A stretch of DNA of 64,000 nucleotides from Cricetomys ansorgei. Its lineage: Eukaryota > Chordata > Mammalia > Rodentia > Nesomyidae. This document shows positions 1 through 12,070 of the stretch, piece by piece. Numbering within the stretch: the stretch's first letter is position 1; every line of letters starts with the position of its first letter. A model generated the notes under the pieces. The model did no database searches. It was given only the letters and a program-made list of their open reading frames with translations, and was not told where the DNA came from. A program made the translations under genes and the position numbers. Location: positions 4,341,501 through 4,405,500 of the forward strand of contig JAMJFZ010000711.1 of assembly GCA_026225945.1 (NCBI GenBank), in the 5' to 3' direction.

Positions 1-1111
1 AATATTCCACAAATCCTCTTGTATCTTGATGTTCTTATTTAGTATCAATGTACAATGACCCCTCTCCTCCTCTTTCAAGGTTACTGATCTTCAACCCATC
101 CAGTTAAACATTCCATGACCCATGTTAAACCCAACTCCCTTGAGAAGCCCAGTTTTATTGAAACCTAAACATTCCTATGGGGAAAATGTTAAGAGTTCAG
201 AACGTAGAAGATGATTTTTAAATGGCATAATGCTACCTCTATCCTTTCTCCCTTCGATGAGTAAACACGTTAAAATATAACTGAGAGTGCTGTTGCTATA
301 AAGAAAACAGTGAACCAATCACGTTTTCTATTTTGAAAAAAAAAATAAATATCTGCAGATCATGGTGTAGAGACTGTTATTAATATCAAATCAGTTATGG
401 CCCAATAGTGTGAAATAGCAACACAGCTGTGAACCCTATCAGAAAAAAGAAATATTATAAAAATGCAGGTACACATGGTGAGTTAGAGTTGGTCCTGACT
501 GTTGTTAGAGGCAACGAGAAGGACTGAGAAGTTTAGAGAAAGTTAGAGAAGTTACAGACTGTGACAGACGGTCAATGGCAGTTTCAATGTCAGCAGTGAA
601 AGAGAGTCTTCCAAAGGCACCAACATGAAGAGACATCCGTGAAAAAAGCTGCCATAGTTACTGCCTTTCTTTTATCCCTATGTAGAGAATTCAAAGTACA
701 TGGATACTGTGTAAAATGCCTGGTTTGGGGTAAGTGGGTGAAGAGTTTGCTTCCGTGTGTTCACACATGGGGAGCAATGTTCTGAACGGCTAATCATCCC
801 TGGGGGATTGAGTATTGGAAAAGAACCAGGATAATAATGGCTGACATTTGGGGAGTACACAGTAAACACCCTGGACTAAGCTAAGTGCTTCATGGACATG
901 CTCCCTACTCTTCTCAGCCATATTCTCTTCCTGGGACTGTCCTGTTTCCAGGTGAGAGTATGGAGGCTCCAAGGAAGCCTCAGACCAAGCACACAGGATT
1001 TAAAAGGACCAGCATCCTACGGGGCCACCTAACAACGTGCCCCTCTGAGCAATTTTAGTTCATAACTTTGCTAGCTAACACCAGCATAGTTCTCTATGTG
1101 AGGAGGTAATG

Positions 1112-1389
1112 GTTTGGTTTGGTTTGGTTTGGTTTGGTATGATATTTTGAAACAGGGTTTCTCTGTGTTGCTCTGGCTTCCTGGAACTCATTCTGTAGAC
1201 CAGGCTGGCCTCAAACACCACCTGCCTCTGCTTCTGCCTCTGCCTCTGCCTCTGCCTCTGCCTCTGCCTCTGCCTCTGCCTCTGCCTCTGCCTCTGCCTC
1301 TGCCTCTGCCTCTGCCTCTGCCTCTGCCTCTGCCTCTGCCTCTGCCTCCTAAATGCTCGATTAAAGGTGTATACCACCACTACCTGGAA
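1112..1389 (-). mobile_element. B1 SINE with internal hexamer expansion
   Basis: Reads as reverse-complement B1: T/G-rich tail (TTTGG)n, then AAACAGGGTTTCTCTGTG, GTAGACCAGGCTGGCCTC, and ATTAAAGGTGTATACCACC near the far end. It is flanked by the direct repeat GAGGTAATG (1103-1111 and 1390-1398), a target-site duplication. The body is about twice normal B1 length because of the hexamer tract in its middle. Confidence 0.93.
1223..1348. repeat. (CTGCCT)n hexanucleotide tract, about 21 units
   Basis: Near-perfect hexamer array lying exactly where B1 normally carries one or two CTGCCT units. It makes artefactual ORFs of alternating Pro-Leu (+ strand) and Arg-Gln (- strand). Confidence 0.97.
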
Positions 1390-4300
1390 GAGGTAATGTT
1401 TTAATGAATATAAAAATGATAGAAAGAGGCATCAGCTCCAGAGGCTTATGGAGACATTCTAGGATGGAACTTAATGTGCTTAGAATGGGGTTGAATCAAT
1501 TCTTCCAAGTCACCAAGGCCAATCTCTGCCCTAGATCTCAGCATATCAAGCCTTAAAGGGCCTTAAAACATCTTCTTCAAATGACTAACGCTTTCTGCTA
1601 AATGTTCAGTGTAAGAGAAGGCAGTCTCCTCACTAATCACAATCATTAAGAGGCCATTATATTTGATGCATACATCCAGCACTCTTTATCCCTAGTCACT
1701 TTCAGGGATTTCCAAATCTCAACCCTTAGCTGTGTTAGCCCAGGCCTGCATTCTACTCCTTTTATTCTTACTCCTGTGAGTTCTTGACTAATGAGTGGTG
1801 CATTGTTTGTGAACGGGACTACGCAGCATTCTTTTAAGGTTAAAAAGCATATTCCTCACATTGTGTCAGACGATGTGTCAGATGCTTAGTCACTGGAGCC
1901 CTTGGTTCCCCAAATGCATCTCGGATGCAGTTTGTTTTATATCCTTTTAATGAAGGCAATATGGTGAAAGTTCCACCTGGGCAGCCATAGATGGCCAGAG
2001 CAGAATGACAGTTGAAGAACATGATGCTATGCCATTGCAGCCATTTAGTTGTAGTAAATAGAGATTCGGGCTCAAAAGCAAACTAACGCAGAACCCAATC
2101 GATCCTATCATACAACTGTACTCTTCCTTTGTGGTTTGAGCTCAAGAGAAGAGAATGAAATTACGGATCGTTCTCCTATCATTTTCTGTAATAGGGCCTT
2201 CTCCATATATCACTATGTCCGGGGAAACAAGGCGGGGAGTGAAGGGGGGAACCATAAATGAGATTTGATCCTTGTCTTCTAAGAGTTAGTAGCTAGAGAA
2301 AAAAAGAGTCATGTGAACCAAATATGACAGGAGAATTATGCAAGATTCTGAAACAACTTGAGAGTTTTGATGAGGAGTTGGAAACTCGATAAAGTGTGAG
2401 TCAGTCTTTTTGTTTTCAAAAAAAAAAGAGAGTTTCTAGCTCTTTCTTGTGGCTCTTTCCAGTGCCACATACATCAAGAGCATTTGCAGGCTCATCATTC
2501 TTTAAAGCATTTACTATGTGTGGGACTGGGACTAGACACTAGATATGTACACCAGGTGCAAAATTTAAAGCAACACCAACAAAATTCAGTACTAATAACA
2601 TTTTAACGCAATATTTAAAAATAAAATTAATGCAAAAAAAAATCATCAGAAAAATATCAACATTTGAAAGACACGGTTGACTTGGTTCTGGCTTCAAATT
2701 CTCTGAAATTTTGTGGAGTTAAAGTTTTGGCAGTTTCTCTAAGCAGCATCATCTACTTGCAGAAAGCTCAAAGTGTCTATTTTATTTTCTCTCTTAATTG
2801 CAAACAAGAGATCTGACCTAAGCCCCATCAAAGGGATAAGGCGGAAGGTTTGTAGTTGATTTTCATTATACAACAAATGTCACAAGGGAACCATCAGAGA
2901 AGTTCAATGGCCTACATCCTCCTCCTAGGCTGCCTTACAGGATGAACCCAGATTACTATTCTATGATGAACCTAGACTGTGAATCTGCAGACACTTGGAC
3001 AGCAATGTTTAGAAGAGGTCCACCCTGGTTAGCTATAGTTAGACAATACCTGTTAGCAACCCTCTGTGTGTCTGCATCTTTTCCTTATATAGCCAGCTAA
3101 TTTCTTTTTCTTTACCTTCATTTATAACTATCCAGTTCTCATAGAAGAAGCCAATTAAGTAGTCTTGGGTTTTGTGTTGTTTTTTATTTTTGTTTTTGTT
3201 TTTCTCTTTTTCCTTTGATTACTATCATACATATTATGAACTGCAGAAGGAGGGCCCAGTTCTGGACAAGTGGTCTAAGTCACAAAGGCTATACAGGGTC
3301 TGAGTTGAGTTGGAGTCGAGTAGAGGGGAAGGGGCCGTTACAGACAGGAGAGTTTTCTATGTAGAGTATAGACACAGCATCCCTCTCCAGCGTGCCATAA
3401 TTGTGCATGCATTCGTGATTTAAAATGTAGAGGAAGCAGAGCAAGTAGCAAGTACTAATGGAGTTCAGAGAAGACAGAGATCACCAAGGGCCAGGGTTGT
3501 GTTAATTATATGCTACAAGAGCCTGCAATTATAAACCCACAGATGTGCAAATAAATGCTGACGGATCAGCAGAGGAGACCAAGAAGTCATTTTTCTATGG
3601 CCTATGCTAAGTGCATGGCAGGATAAATGATTTATTTATAAATAAACTTGGAGATTTCTCTAATATCTTCAACTACCCCTTCCACTAGTCCTGGGGATAA
3701 CCACAGAATAAAGAGAGCAAGTAAACACCTTGGTTGGATTTCCATATTCATTACTTTCTGACTCAGGGTGCTTATAACAAGATAAACAGGTCCATTGTGA
3801 CTAGCTGACTCACACTCAGACGATTATAGCCCCGCTGCATTTCTTTACTGACCTTATCGGAAGTGATGATGACATCTATTCCAGTCATTCACACTCAGAT
3901 CCCAGTGGCAGTGATTGCCATTTCCTGTCTGTCTGCAGAGATGCCACAGGAAACATAACTACAAGGAAGGAGTAATATTCTGGTGACTAGTATTATACCC
4001 TCAGGAGCTCAGGGCTAAGAAGTCTTCACAGAGCATGATGTACATGGGGAAAGACTATCACAAGAATGATGGGCAGGTACTGTGGCCAGAGACTAACACA
4101 GGGGCTCATTCTTCAGAGGGTACATGATCCCTGCATGCCGAGTCCTTAAAACTTGTCTTTCCTTTCTTCACTGACAACATTGGGGTTTCATCCCTCTTTG
4201 TAATCTGAGAATTAATGTTGATATAAAAAGTTTTCGATCTAATGATGATCTAAAAATGCTCACAATATATTAGGACTGCCTTGAAAGGGCCAGAAAAAAA

Positions 4301-6067
4301 ATGTATTTTCTTCAATAAAAAAGAGCACACATTATCTGTTCATTCAGTGAACATTTATCCAGTTCCTAGCATAAGCATTCAGAATATATCTTGTGTAGCA
4401 CTTCCTATCTATTCTATTGAGACCTCTATTTTACATACTTCATGTCAGAATTCTAGGACTAAAATGAAGAGTCAAAGATGAACGTACTTCTCACCATCAC
4501 TTTGATTTTACAATTTGCTTGTAACAGGACTTAGTCAAGTGTGCTATGTCTTAGTTTTTGTTTCTTCTCATTGATTTATGTCCACAGGTGTCAAGTGTTC
4601 TTACAACCAAGAAGAGAATCTGAGTCAGAGATAACTAGCCGTTAGCTTGTGACCATATAAAAATAAACAAGGAAGGAAGGAATGGCAGATTATACGGCAG
4701 AGTTAAATGAATCTGAAACACCAGTAACTTTTCTCTGCATTGGCAAGACTCTGGGTGATAAATGATTAAACATAGACAAGTAATTAATTCATGATGAAAG
4801 AACACTTGAGGTGACTCTAAGCAAGAAAAAAATAAATGAGTACCATTTTCTAAAACCCAGTGTATTGCAGTTTTCCCCAAGCACCAAATCATTTAATAAT
4901 ATATTATATAGACATAAAATTATTTCAAAAATATAAGTAAAAGTTTAAAGAGTTCCGTTCTTGACAGAGTACCAGGTCCGTTTTCGTTGTCTTGAGTGCG
5001 TTATAGTATTCAGAAAATGAAGCATTTATCTTTAATTTACCTAAACACAATATAGCTAGGGTGTTTTTGAGGATGTGTATTAGTCAGCTTTGGTTCTATT
5101 TTTTTTCTCTAAATACAGCATGACTGAACTAGAAAAAAAAATGATAATATCATTTTCTTGGTCTGTAGAGTCAACATCAGACTGAAAAATTGAATCAGTC
5201 CTCCTGAGCAAATAGAATACGGAGGTTACGTCATCGTGGAAGTGTTTTATGTTCATTAACTCCTTTTTCCAAGATGTGTGCTGGCCGTTTAGATCAGACT
5301 CCAGCAATGAAAACACAGAGATTCAGCGAGTTCTCTGAATAGTTACAAACTCCAAATTACATAGTAAGAAAATAGCATTCTTTATATTTTCCTCTGTAGG
5401 GAGAGTGAACTACAAATGTAACTAAATATTAGCCCATGTGGTCGTCTAAGATAGCTATTTCTTTGTATTAAAGCTACAGCTTTAGATTTTATAAAAGTAA
5501 CATCTTAATTTTAGATCCTGTTTATATAACAAAAAGTGACAGTACCTTAATCTAGATGATGTGTTTTTATCCCACATGAAAGGAACCCAGAGGCAATAAA
5601 ATGTCTCATGTGTCATCAGTGACACAGGCTCCACAGCCTCATCCTTTGTGCTCAACTGCCTGTGTAATTTACCTTTTCTTCTCTGTTGCTCCATGGTCCA
5701 AGATGGTTATTGAAATACCAGTCATCGTATTGTATTTGGGTCTCAAGTTAGCAGAGGGAGAAATTCAGTAGGAAATAATTACAGAGATCCTGGCTAAGTC
5801 AACTTCCCTATCAGCAGCTATTCCACAACACTTTCTGCCCATGTCCCATTGAACTAAACACTTTCATGGTGCCATATCTACTCACAACTGAAGCTAAGGA
5901 ATAAAGTCAATGAATATGTAAATCTATAAGTAATATATGATGTATTAAGTATATGCAGCAGAAAACTTGGTTTGTACTAAGGTATAAGGATAAAACATCA
6001 TTAAATTTGATTTTTGCTTTGAAATACAGCAAAATGCTACTAGCTGCCTGATTGAGCCTCATGTGTG

Positions 6068-6102
6068 CTAACTGCATCTTTCTCTTCCTCTTGTATCACC
6101 AG
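6068..6102 (+). promoter_or_regulatory. 3' splice site of first Dlg2 exon
   Basis: A CTAAC branch-point match at 6068-6072 puts the branch A at 6071, 31 nt before the AG. It is followed by a pyrimidine-rich stretch and CACCAG at 6097-6102. Spacing and composition fit an efficient U2-type acceptor. Confidence 0.9.
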
Positions 6103-6258
6103 GCCTCCGGAACCTGTTTACAGCACTGTGAACAAACTGTGTGATAAGCCTGCTTCTCCCAGGCACTATTCCCCTGTTGAGTGTGACAAAAGCTTCCTTC
6201 TCTCAGCTCCCTACCCCCACTACCACCTAGGCCTGCTCCCTGACTCTGAGATGACCAG
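6103..6258 (+). CDS. Dlg2: Dlg2 coding exon, first part of PDZ2-PDZ3 linker (156 nt)
   Basis: Internal exon of the postsynaptic MAGUK scaffold PSD-93/chapsyn-110, which clusters NMDA receptors and potassium channels. The exon opens with the last base of an Arg codon, has 51 full codons starting PPEPVYSTVNKL and ending LLPDSEMT, and closes with AG, the first two bases of a Ser codon. Intron phase is therefore 2 on both sides and the length is divisible by three. I recognise the peptide from Dlg2; it follows the DDYTR residues after PDZ2. It contains no folded domain: it is a Pro-, Ser- and Tyr-rich linker with two Ser-Pro sites (residues 18 and 23 of the exon) and three to four Tyr in SH2-like settings. 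The acceptor is a pyrimidine tract ending in CACCAG and the donor is AG|GTACTG. Open reading continues on both sides only by chance; the boundaries come from splice sites and the known protein. Confidence 0.97.
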
Positions 6259-6264
6259 GTACTG
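6257..6264 (+). promoter_or_regulatory. 5' splice site of first Dlg2 exon
   Basis: AG|GTACTG. GT is canonical, but +3 to +6 (ACTG) match the GTRAGT consensus only at +3, so the donor is weaker than the one on the next exon. That could permit skipping. Confidence 0.9.
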
Positions 6265-6774
6265 CATGTGCTTCCTCACTTCATGGTCCCCAGTTGCATG
6301 AGCTTCCACAAGGATGGATGGGTGGAATTTGCCTCTGCTCGCTTTTCTTGCACGCAGCATCTTCCTTGTGGAGAGATGTTCTGCTTCCATGATGCGATGG
6401 GAGAAAATAAGAACATTGCTTTTTTATTTCCTGCTGTGTTCACAAAGCACTTTCAGACATGGTCATGTAGAGCTCCACGTGTTCAACAAGGAAATAATTA
6501 TATTGTTCCAGCACCATTGCCTTCATTAGAGGGATGAAAGAGAACAGTTACTGAGTATTTTAAATAATACTTAATAAGTGTTCACTAAGCCTTAGATATA
6601 ATGACCTAAATATGTACTTACTATTATTGTCATTTAGCACATTAATTAGAATATTAAATTAAAGTCAACATATAACTGGCTCCCTGAGGAACTAACCACT
6701 TTCCTAAAACTATAGAATTAATTGGTCCTCTCTAACCACAGTAAATCTAAACAATATTTATACTTTGCTACTTG

Positions 6775-6925
6775 CTAGACTTTTACATATGTGTCTTTCT
6801 TATTTAATTCATTCCTATGTATGTAAAGATAAAAAAGGCAAGGAAGGTTAAGAGATTTCCCTTAGTGTGATCTTGCTGATAAATATCCAGCTCAAATTTA
6901 ACCTTAGAATGTTCTGAGTTTTTCC
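6775..6925 (-). repeat. MIR SINE fragment
   Basis: Contains the reverse MIR core pattern AGGTTAAGAGATTTCCC...TGATCTTGCTGATAA...CAGCTCAAATTTAACC, diverged. Confidence 0.5.
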
Positions 6926-7639
6926 ATAACAACTTTGTAAGCAAATTCTTCTAAGTCTAAAGACTGGACACAATTCTCCATTAATATCCTAAACCATGTG
7001 TGTGGGAAGGAAAAGCACATAGTAGCCAGAATCTCAGAGAAAGCAAGGTAGGAAGAATAGAATCTAGTGTTCCAGGAGATGCTTGCAATTCAGTCTAGAT
7101 GGAGAACACATTTGAAATATTTCTATGTGGAGTAGGTGCTTACCAATTATGTTTTCATAATGAAGTAAGGGCTGAGCAAGTACAGATTTTAGAATGATTC
7201 AAGGTGAAAATAAATAATATAATGAAAATATCTTCATTTAAAAAAATCTTTATTTTTTCATGTTTTCAAGTAATCCACTTAAAAGTCAATTACTCTGATC
7301 TCTGTCAGAGAATGAATTAACAAACTTTAAGTTCTAGCTAGCATTTCTAGAAATAAATGAAAACATTTTGACTCTCCCATCAGCTGGATAAAATTTGCTT
7401 ATTTGCAATACTTTAAGCTTAACAGACACTTCAGAGCGATTTGTAAATATTAATTAAATACTACCTTACTAACAATTCCAAAAAGCTATTTATTGAGATA
7501 GTAGCCTATACAATTTAGAAACTAAAAGGCTGAGCATCCATAGCCATGGAGGAAGGAAGATACTTACACTGCAGTGATGACCTCATTTCAGTCAGCTACA
7601 TGGGGCAGCTCTGGACACTGTAACTCTTCTTTAGTCTGG

Positions 7640-7830
7640 CATTTTGCTAAAGTACTTCTTATGAATTATTTCCTTCATCCTCAGAATCAGATCATGAGAT
7701 AGATGTGATCATCATTTTACTTTTCCAAGTGAGGAAGTAAAGATCTGAGAAACACTTACTTTCTCCCAGATCACCCATTAAGTGATAGATCTGGGGCTCA
7801 AGCCCAAGGGACAAATGATCTGGCAGAATG
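7640..7830 (-). repeat. MIR SINE
   Basis: Reverse MIR: ATTATTTCCTTCATCCTCAG, CATCATTTTACTTTTCCAAG, GAGGAAGTAAAGATCTGAGA, and AGATCACCCATTAAGTGATA followed by a degenerate CTGGGGCTCAAGCCCA. Confidence 0.65.
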
Positions 7831-8539
7831 GGAACCCATGCAACACAGACATGGCATCAGACACAGCTTTGCTCACTGGAAAATCTACCTACCCATTTAT
7901 TTTTATTTTTTCTCTATCTTTATCTTTTCCTCATCTCTATTTTTCTGGCTCGCTGTCAGTGTATTTTTAAAATCATATTCTTTTTCTTATGGATGTGAGT
8001 TTTACATTGATTCCTACCCACTGAGGATCTTGATTCATCTTTCCTTAAAAATTCACCAATAAACAACTGTCAGGGGTCTAACTCTGGCATAAACCCATCA
8101 GATTCAGTTCTTTTGTGTCTACTTCCTGTAGTTGCTATTATGAAGACAAGAAGACCTTGTTTCACAAATCAAAGCATTGTGGTTTTCTCAGCATATCCTT
8201 TACACATGCCCTAAGCGATTTTGATGTGCACCAGTCCCCAAACCACACCTACATTCCCCATGACTTTGGGAATTCTATTTCCTGTTCATTCTAATTCTGT
8301 CTCCTTCTTTCATTTCACCACTATCTTTCCTTTTATCTCTCTAGGAGAAAACTCATATGTATACATATATATGCACCAATTCTAGAAACTTTTTCAGCAA
8401 CACACTGATACCAAAAGCCTTGACTGAAACCCACTTTGCTCATCCTTCCTTGATCTCCAACTCATGAATGACATCAGCACTGGCCCCGTGGCTCAGGTCA
8501 AACACCTGCGAATGATATTTAGTACATTAGTCTCTCCAC

Positions 8540-9030
8540 CTCCATCATTGAGTCCATCTTCAAGTCCTATTGATTCCACCCTCAAGATAACACCTCAAGT
8601 CTACTCCCTTCCCTCTACTTCTATATCTACCATTTGAATCAAAGCCCAGCCTCCACCCTGCAACAGCTTCTTAATCGTTCTCGCCACTTCTACTGTTGGC
8701 CTCATACCTTATTGTGAATGCAGCTGAAATGATCTGTTCAAATAAAACAGATCAAACCTCTGTCTCCTTTTGCATTAGAATGAAATGCAAAGTCAGGCTC
8801 TGCATGATCTAGCATCTGCCTGCCTCTTGAACATCTCATTTCACTCTTCTTTTTGCTGACCATGCAGTTCACACTGGCAGACATCTTGTCTCAAGTGCTT
8901 CATCCCATGTGCTTTTCACATGAATTGAAAGGCTTTTGTACACTTCGCCTAATTATACTTCTGGTCATCTTAGATCCAAGCTTAAATTGCATTTGATCAG
9001 AGAAGCTATCTGAAAGAAAGTCATGTCCCC
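8540..9030 (+). repeat. L2 LINE 3' region
   Basis: Pyrimidine-rich L2 pattern in order: CTGCAACAGCTTCTTAATCG, then AAAACAGATCAAACCTCTGT, GAAATGCAAAGTCAGGCTCT, GCATGATCTAGCATCTGCCT, and finally ATTTGATCAGAGAAGCTATC. An ancient mammalian LINE, ending at the CT/CA microsatellite. Confidence 0.7.
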
Positions 9031-9045
9031 ATTCCGCCCCCCAAG

Positions 9046-9085
9046 TCTCTCTGTCTCTTTCTCTCTCTCTGTCTCTCTCTCTCTG

Positions 9086-9153
<68 letters not shown>
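9046..9153. repeat. (CT)n(CA)n compound microsatellite
   Basis: CT/CTGT repeats to about 9102, then CA repeats to 9153 with one interruption. The pyrimidine-to-CA switch is sharp. Confidence 0.95.
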
Positions 9154-9154
<1 letters not shown>

Positions 9155-9159
9155 ACTTA

Positions 9160-11839
9160 CCTCTGTATCTCTCCCTGAAATTTTAAGAATTTCTACTTTT
9201 TTTACTTTATTTCATTTTAGTGAATAAGCAAACATGGAAATACGATCTTCAGACAAGCTAACTGGTGCCGATTTCCAGACCTGGTTCCATTCAGGCTTGC
9301 TTTATTCAGTTCATAACAAATGCATGACAATATCCTATAAATATTTGAATTTACACATGGAAACAAATCGCAGTGATGGAAATGCACTTTGTATTACACT
9401 CCCACCTCAATTACTTTAGTGCTCACTATCCACATTACAGATCCATTAGGCAACTGTGGACTCTTCATAAAGGCAGGCTGATTTGTTCCAGAGTTTATTT
9501 ACATCTCCACTGGGAAGTAACCTCTCCAAGCAGACATTTCTTGAAGTGTAGCTAAGAATTCATGAAACTGGTTCAAAGATTCTGGTTTTATTTTGTGTAC
9601 TACATCTTACTTTCCCCCTGTATCCTCAAATAAGTCATAGACTCTTTTATTAAGAAGATAGATCTGAAATCCTGTCTCTAGGTATTTATGCTGAGAAGTC
9701 TGATCTATTACCTTCCTTAGTCTGTGTTTAACGTGACTCGTAATAACATAAAAACATGTTGAAATCTACCCAAAAAGAACATTGAAAGAGTGCTGGTATC
9801 TATTCAACTAACCAAAATGTGTCAAGCTCCAATCAAATGGAAAATACTACACTATAACAATGTTTTACCACGATGCACACTGAAAAGACAAAAATTGTTG
9901 GAGGGAAAAAAATTGTGTGACCTTTACACCATGTTGAATGGTGGGATATGTTTTCAGGGCATTTGAGAACTCTCCAGAGTTTAAGAAGTACAGCAATATT
10001 GGTACAGCAGTCACAGCCTCAAATCCCAGATTAGTATTTGAGCTAGTTCAGGGAAATTCAGCCTCTGAAACTACCTTTATGTTTGTACCATTAATCTTGA
10101 ATTGACATCCAGAAAGACAAAAGTAATTTGACAAAATTAAGGAGAGCTCCTCTTTTTACATCATCTGAGATTCAGTGGGAAATGAGAAGTTCATGATTCT
10201 TTGAAGTTATAACAAATTCCCAGAAATAAATTTGAGTGCATATTTTACTAATAAGTGATTATCTATAAAAGATGTTATGTTTTCTTTAAGAAAGCCTTTT
10301 AAATTACATGACACACTGGCTAAAAATGCAGATTATGTCTAGAGTGACTTTTCAGGTGACGCACACAAAAACAGAAATGAGCAGAACTGAAAATTCAAAG
10401 TTCTATTTTTAAAAGATGGCATTGCTATGAGACTTCTACATATCGAGTACATCACTTTTTTCTTTAAAGAAATAAAAAGCAGAAGTTTTTGATGTTGTAA
10501 TTGGTTTTTCTACTTTGAAAGAAGTACCTAATCCTTTTGATATTCCTGAGGCAATATAAATAGTATTCTTGGCTGTCTTTTCAAATCAGTCATATTTTCA
10601 TGTGTTCTTTTACAAAGATGCTCTTAATTATTATTATTTTGCAGTTTAAAAGAGACAGTGCAGCAAAATAGTTGAAAGTCAATTAAAATGTACTGTCAGA
10701 GTTTGGATATGAAGTAGACTTAAAACATTATTAGAATATAAAGTACTTTCAGTTATTGAAGAGAATATATTCACGGGACTATCATATGCCAGACATACCG
10801 TACATGATTGCATTCAAAATGGGGTAAGATATAGTCTCCTCACTTAAATTCACTGACTTTCAAGTGATAATTTAGTCACTGTGTCAGATATATATATATC
10901 TGTTCACAGGTCTGTTCCTCTAATGGACCTAATGTCTGTAGCTGTCTTTTTCTTTAAGTTTGAAATCAGTTAAATTTTAAAGTATTTTTGTACAGAGAAA
11001 AACTGGTGAATCAGACAATACTCAAGTTCAAAAAAGCTTTAGCACTGCACCTAGCTGGTTGAGCTTTAGAAAGCTTAGCTACTAAAAACAACTAGAAGTA
11101 AACAGACTGTATTTCTGGCTTTCTTGAAATTATCAGGAAGATACTAAGACCACCATTCAAATTGGAGAAGAAATATGTTTAAATAAAAGACATAAGCCTG
11201 ATTGCATATAAAAACAGGGTGACTTGTGGGAGTACCAGGAGGCCTGGTACTTTAGGTTGGTGATCAAGTTGGAGTTACAGGTACCTGCAGATCGTACAGG
11301 GTCTTTCTTGCCAGGCTGAAGATTTTGGAGTTTTTACTATAAACAGGGGTGCAATTTTGCCCAATTTTAAAACTGCTACATAAATTGTACTCTTCAAAGG
11401 TTTGCTCTTCCTACTCTATGGAAAACATCTGAAGGCAGGTAGAGTACAGTTGGCATCCTGATGATCTGATGACCTGATTTGATGCTACAGAGATAGATAC
11501 AAAGGGATTCAGACTCTTCTGTGTTAAATGCTACTTAGTGGTTGATACATGGGGAGACTTTCCTGGCTTGGCATAGTTACTAGATGGTGAGTACCTTGGT
11601 TCTTAGAATGGGCACTCTTCTCCATAATAAATGTACTTAAAATTCCTTAAAAGACAATGAAATGTAATGTCCATACATGAAAATATCATGAGGAAACCCA
11701 GTATATTCTACAAATAATATAAAATATTAAAATGGGATTTGGGGGTTATTTAAAGTAGTGAAAGGGAACAAAAGCAAAGAACATTAGGACCTTCATTTAG
11801 AGCAGGTCATGTGATGTTACAGAGAGGCCAGCAATGGGT
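9160..11839. other. No recognisable feature
   Basis: AT-rich intronic DNA. Nothing beyond weak L2-like wording near 10770-10850 was recognised. Confidence 0.5.
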
Positions 11840-12070
11840 TCCTACACTACTTGGGTCCAAGTCCTTTCTGTGGCAATACTGATCACACATATTCTCTCCC
11901 TCTCTCTCTCTGTCTCTCTCTCTCTCTCTCTCTCCCTCCCTCCCTTCTTCCTTCCCTCCGCTCCTTCCCTCCCTCTGCTTCAATTTTCTCATGAAAAAAG
12001 TTTTGAAATAGTGGTATATGTGCTGTTCCCCTTATAGATAGGATGGTTGTAGGAATCTAAAGAAATTCAG
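11840..12070 (+). repeat. MIR SINE split by a pyrimidine tract
   Basis: The left half (CTTGGGTCCAAGTCCTTTCT) and right half (TTCAATTTTCTCATGAAAAA, then ATAGGATGGTTGTAGGAATC) align with a forward MIR, with a CT tract between them. Confidence 0.5.
11889..11976. repeat. (CT)n/(CCCT)n microsatellite
   Basis: CT dinucleotides grading into CCCT/CCTT units within the MIR copy. Confidence 0.9.

Larger units (their letters stand above)
1..6102 (+). other. Dlg2: Dlg2 intron, 3' part
   Basis: Intronic DNA upstream of the first exon. I looked for the preceding exon (the DDYTR end of the PDZ2 side) and did not find it, so it lies outside the window. 1-1100 shows nothing I recognise. 1400-6060 is AT-rich and mostly unique, with weak L2/MIR-like scraps near 2490-2560 and 4330-4400 that I do not annotate. 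Confidence 0.85.

Noticed and set aside
1075..1404. ORFs of Arg-Gln and Pro-Leu repeats on both strands
   Set aside because: Translations of the CTGCCT hexamer inside a B1; no gene.
6268..6537. ORFs just downstream of the first exon
   Set aside because: Begin after the donor site in intron; no protein similarity recognised.
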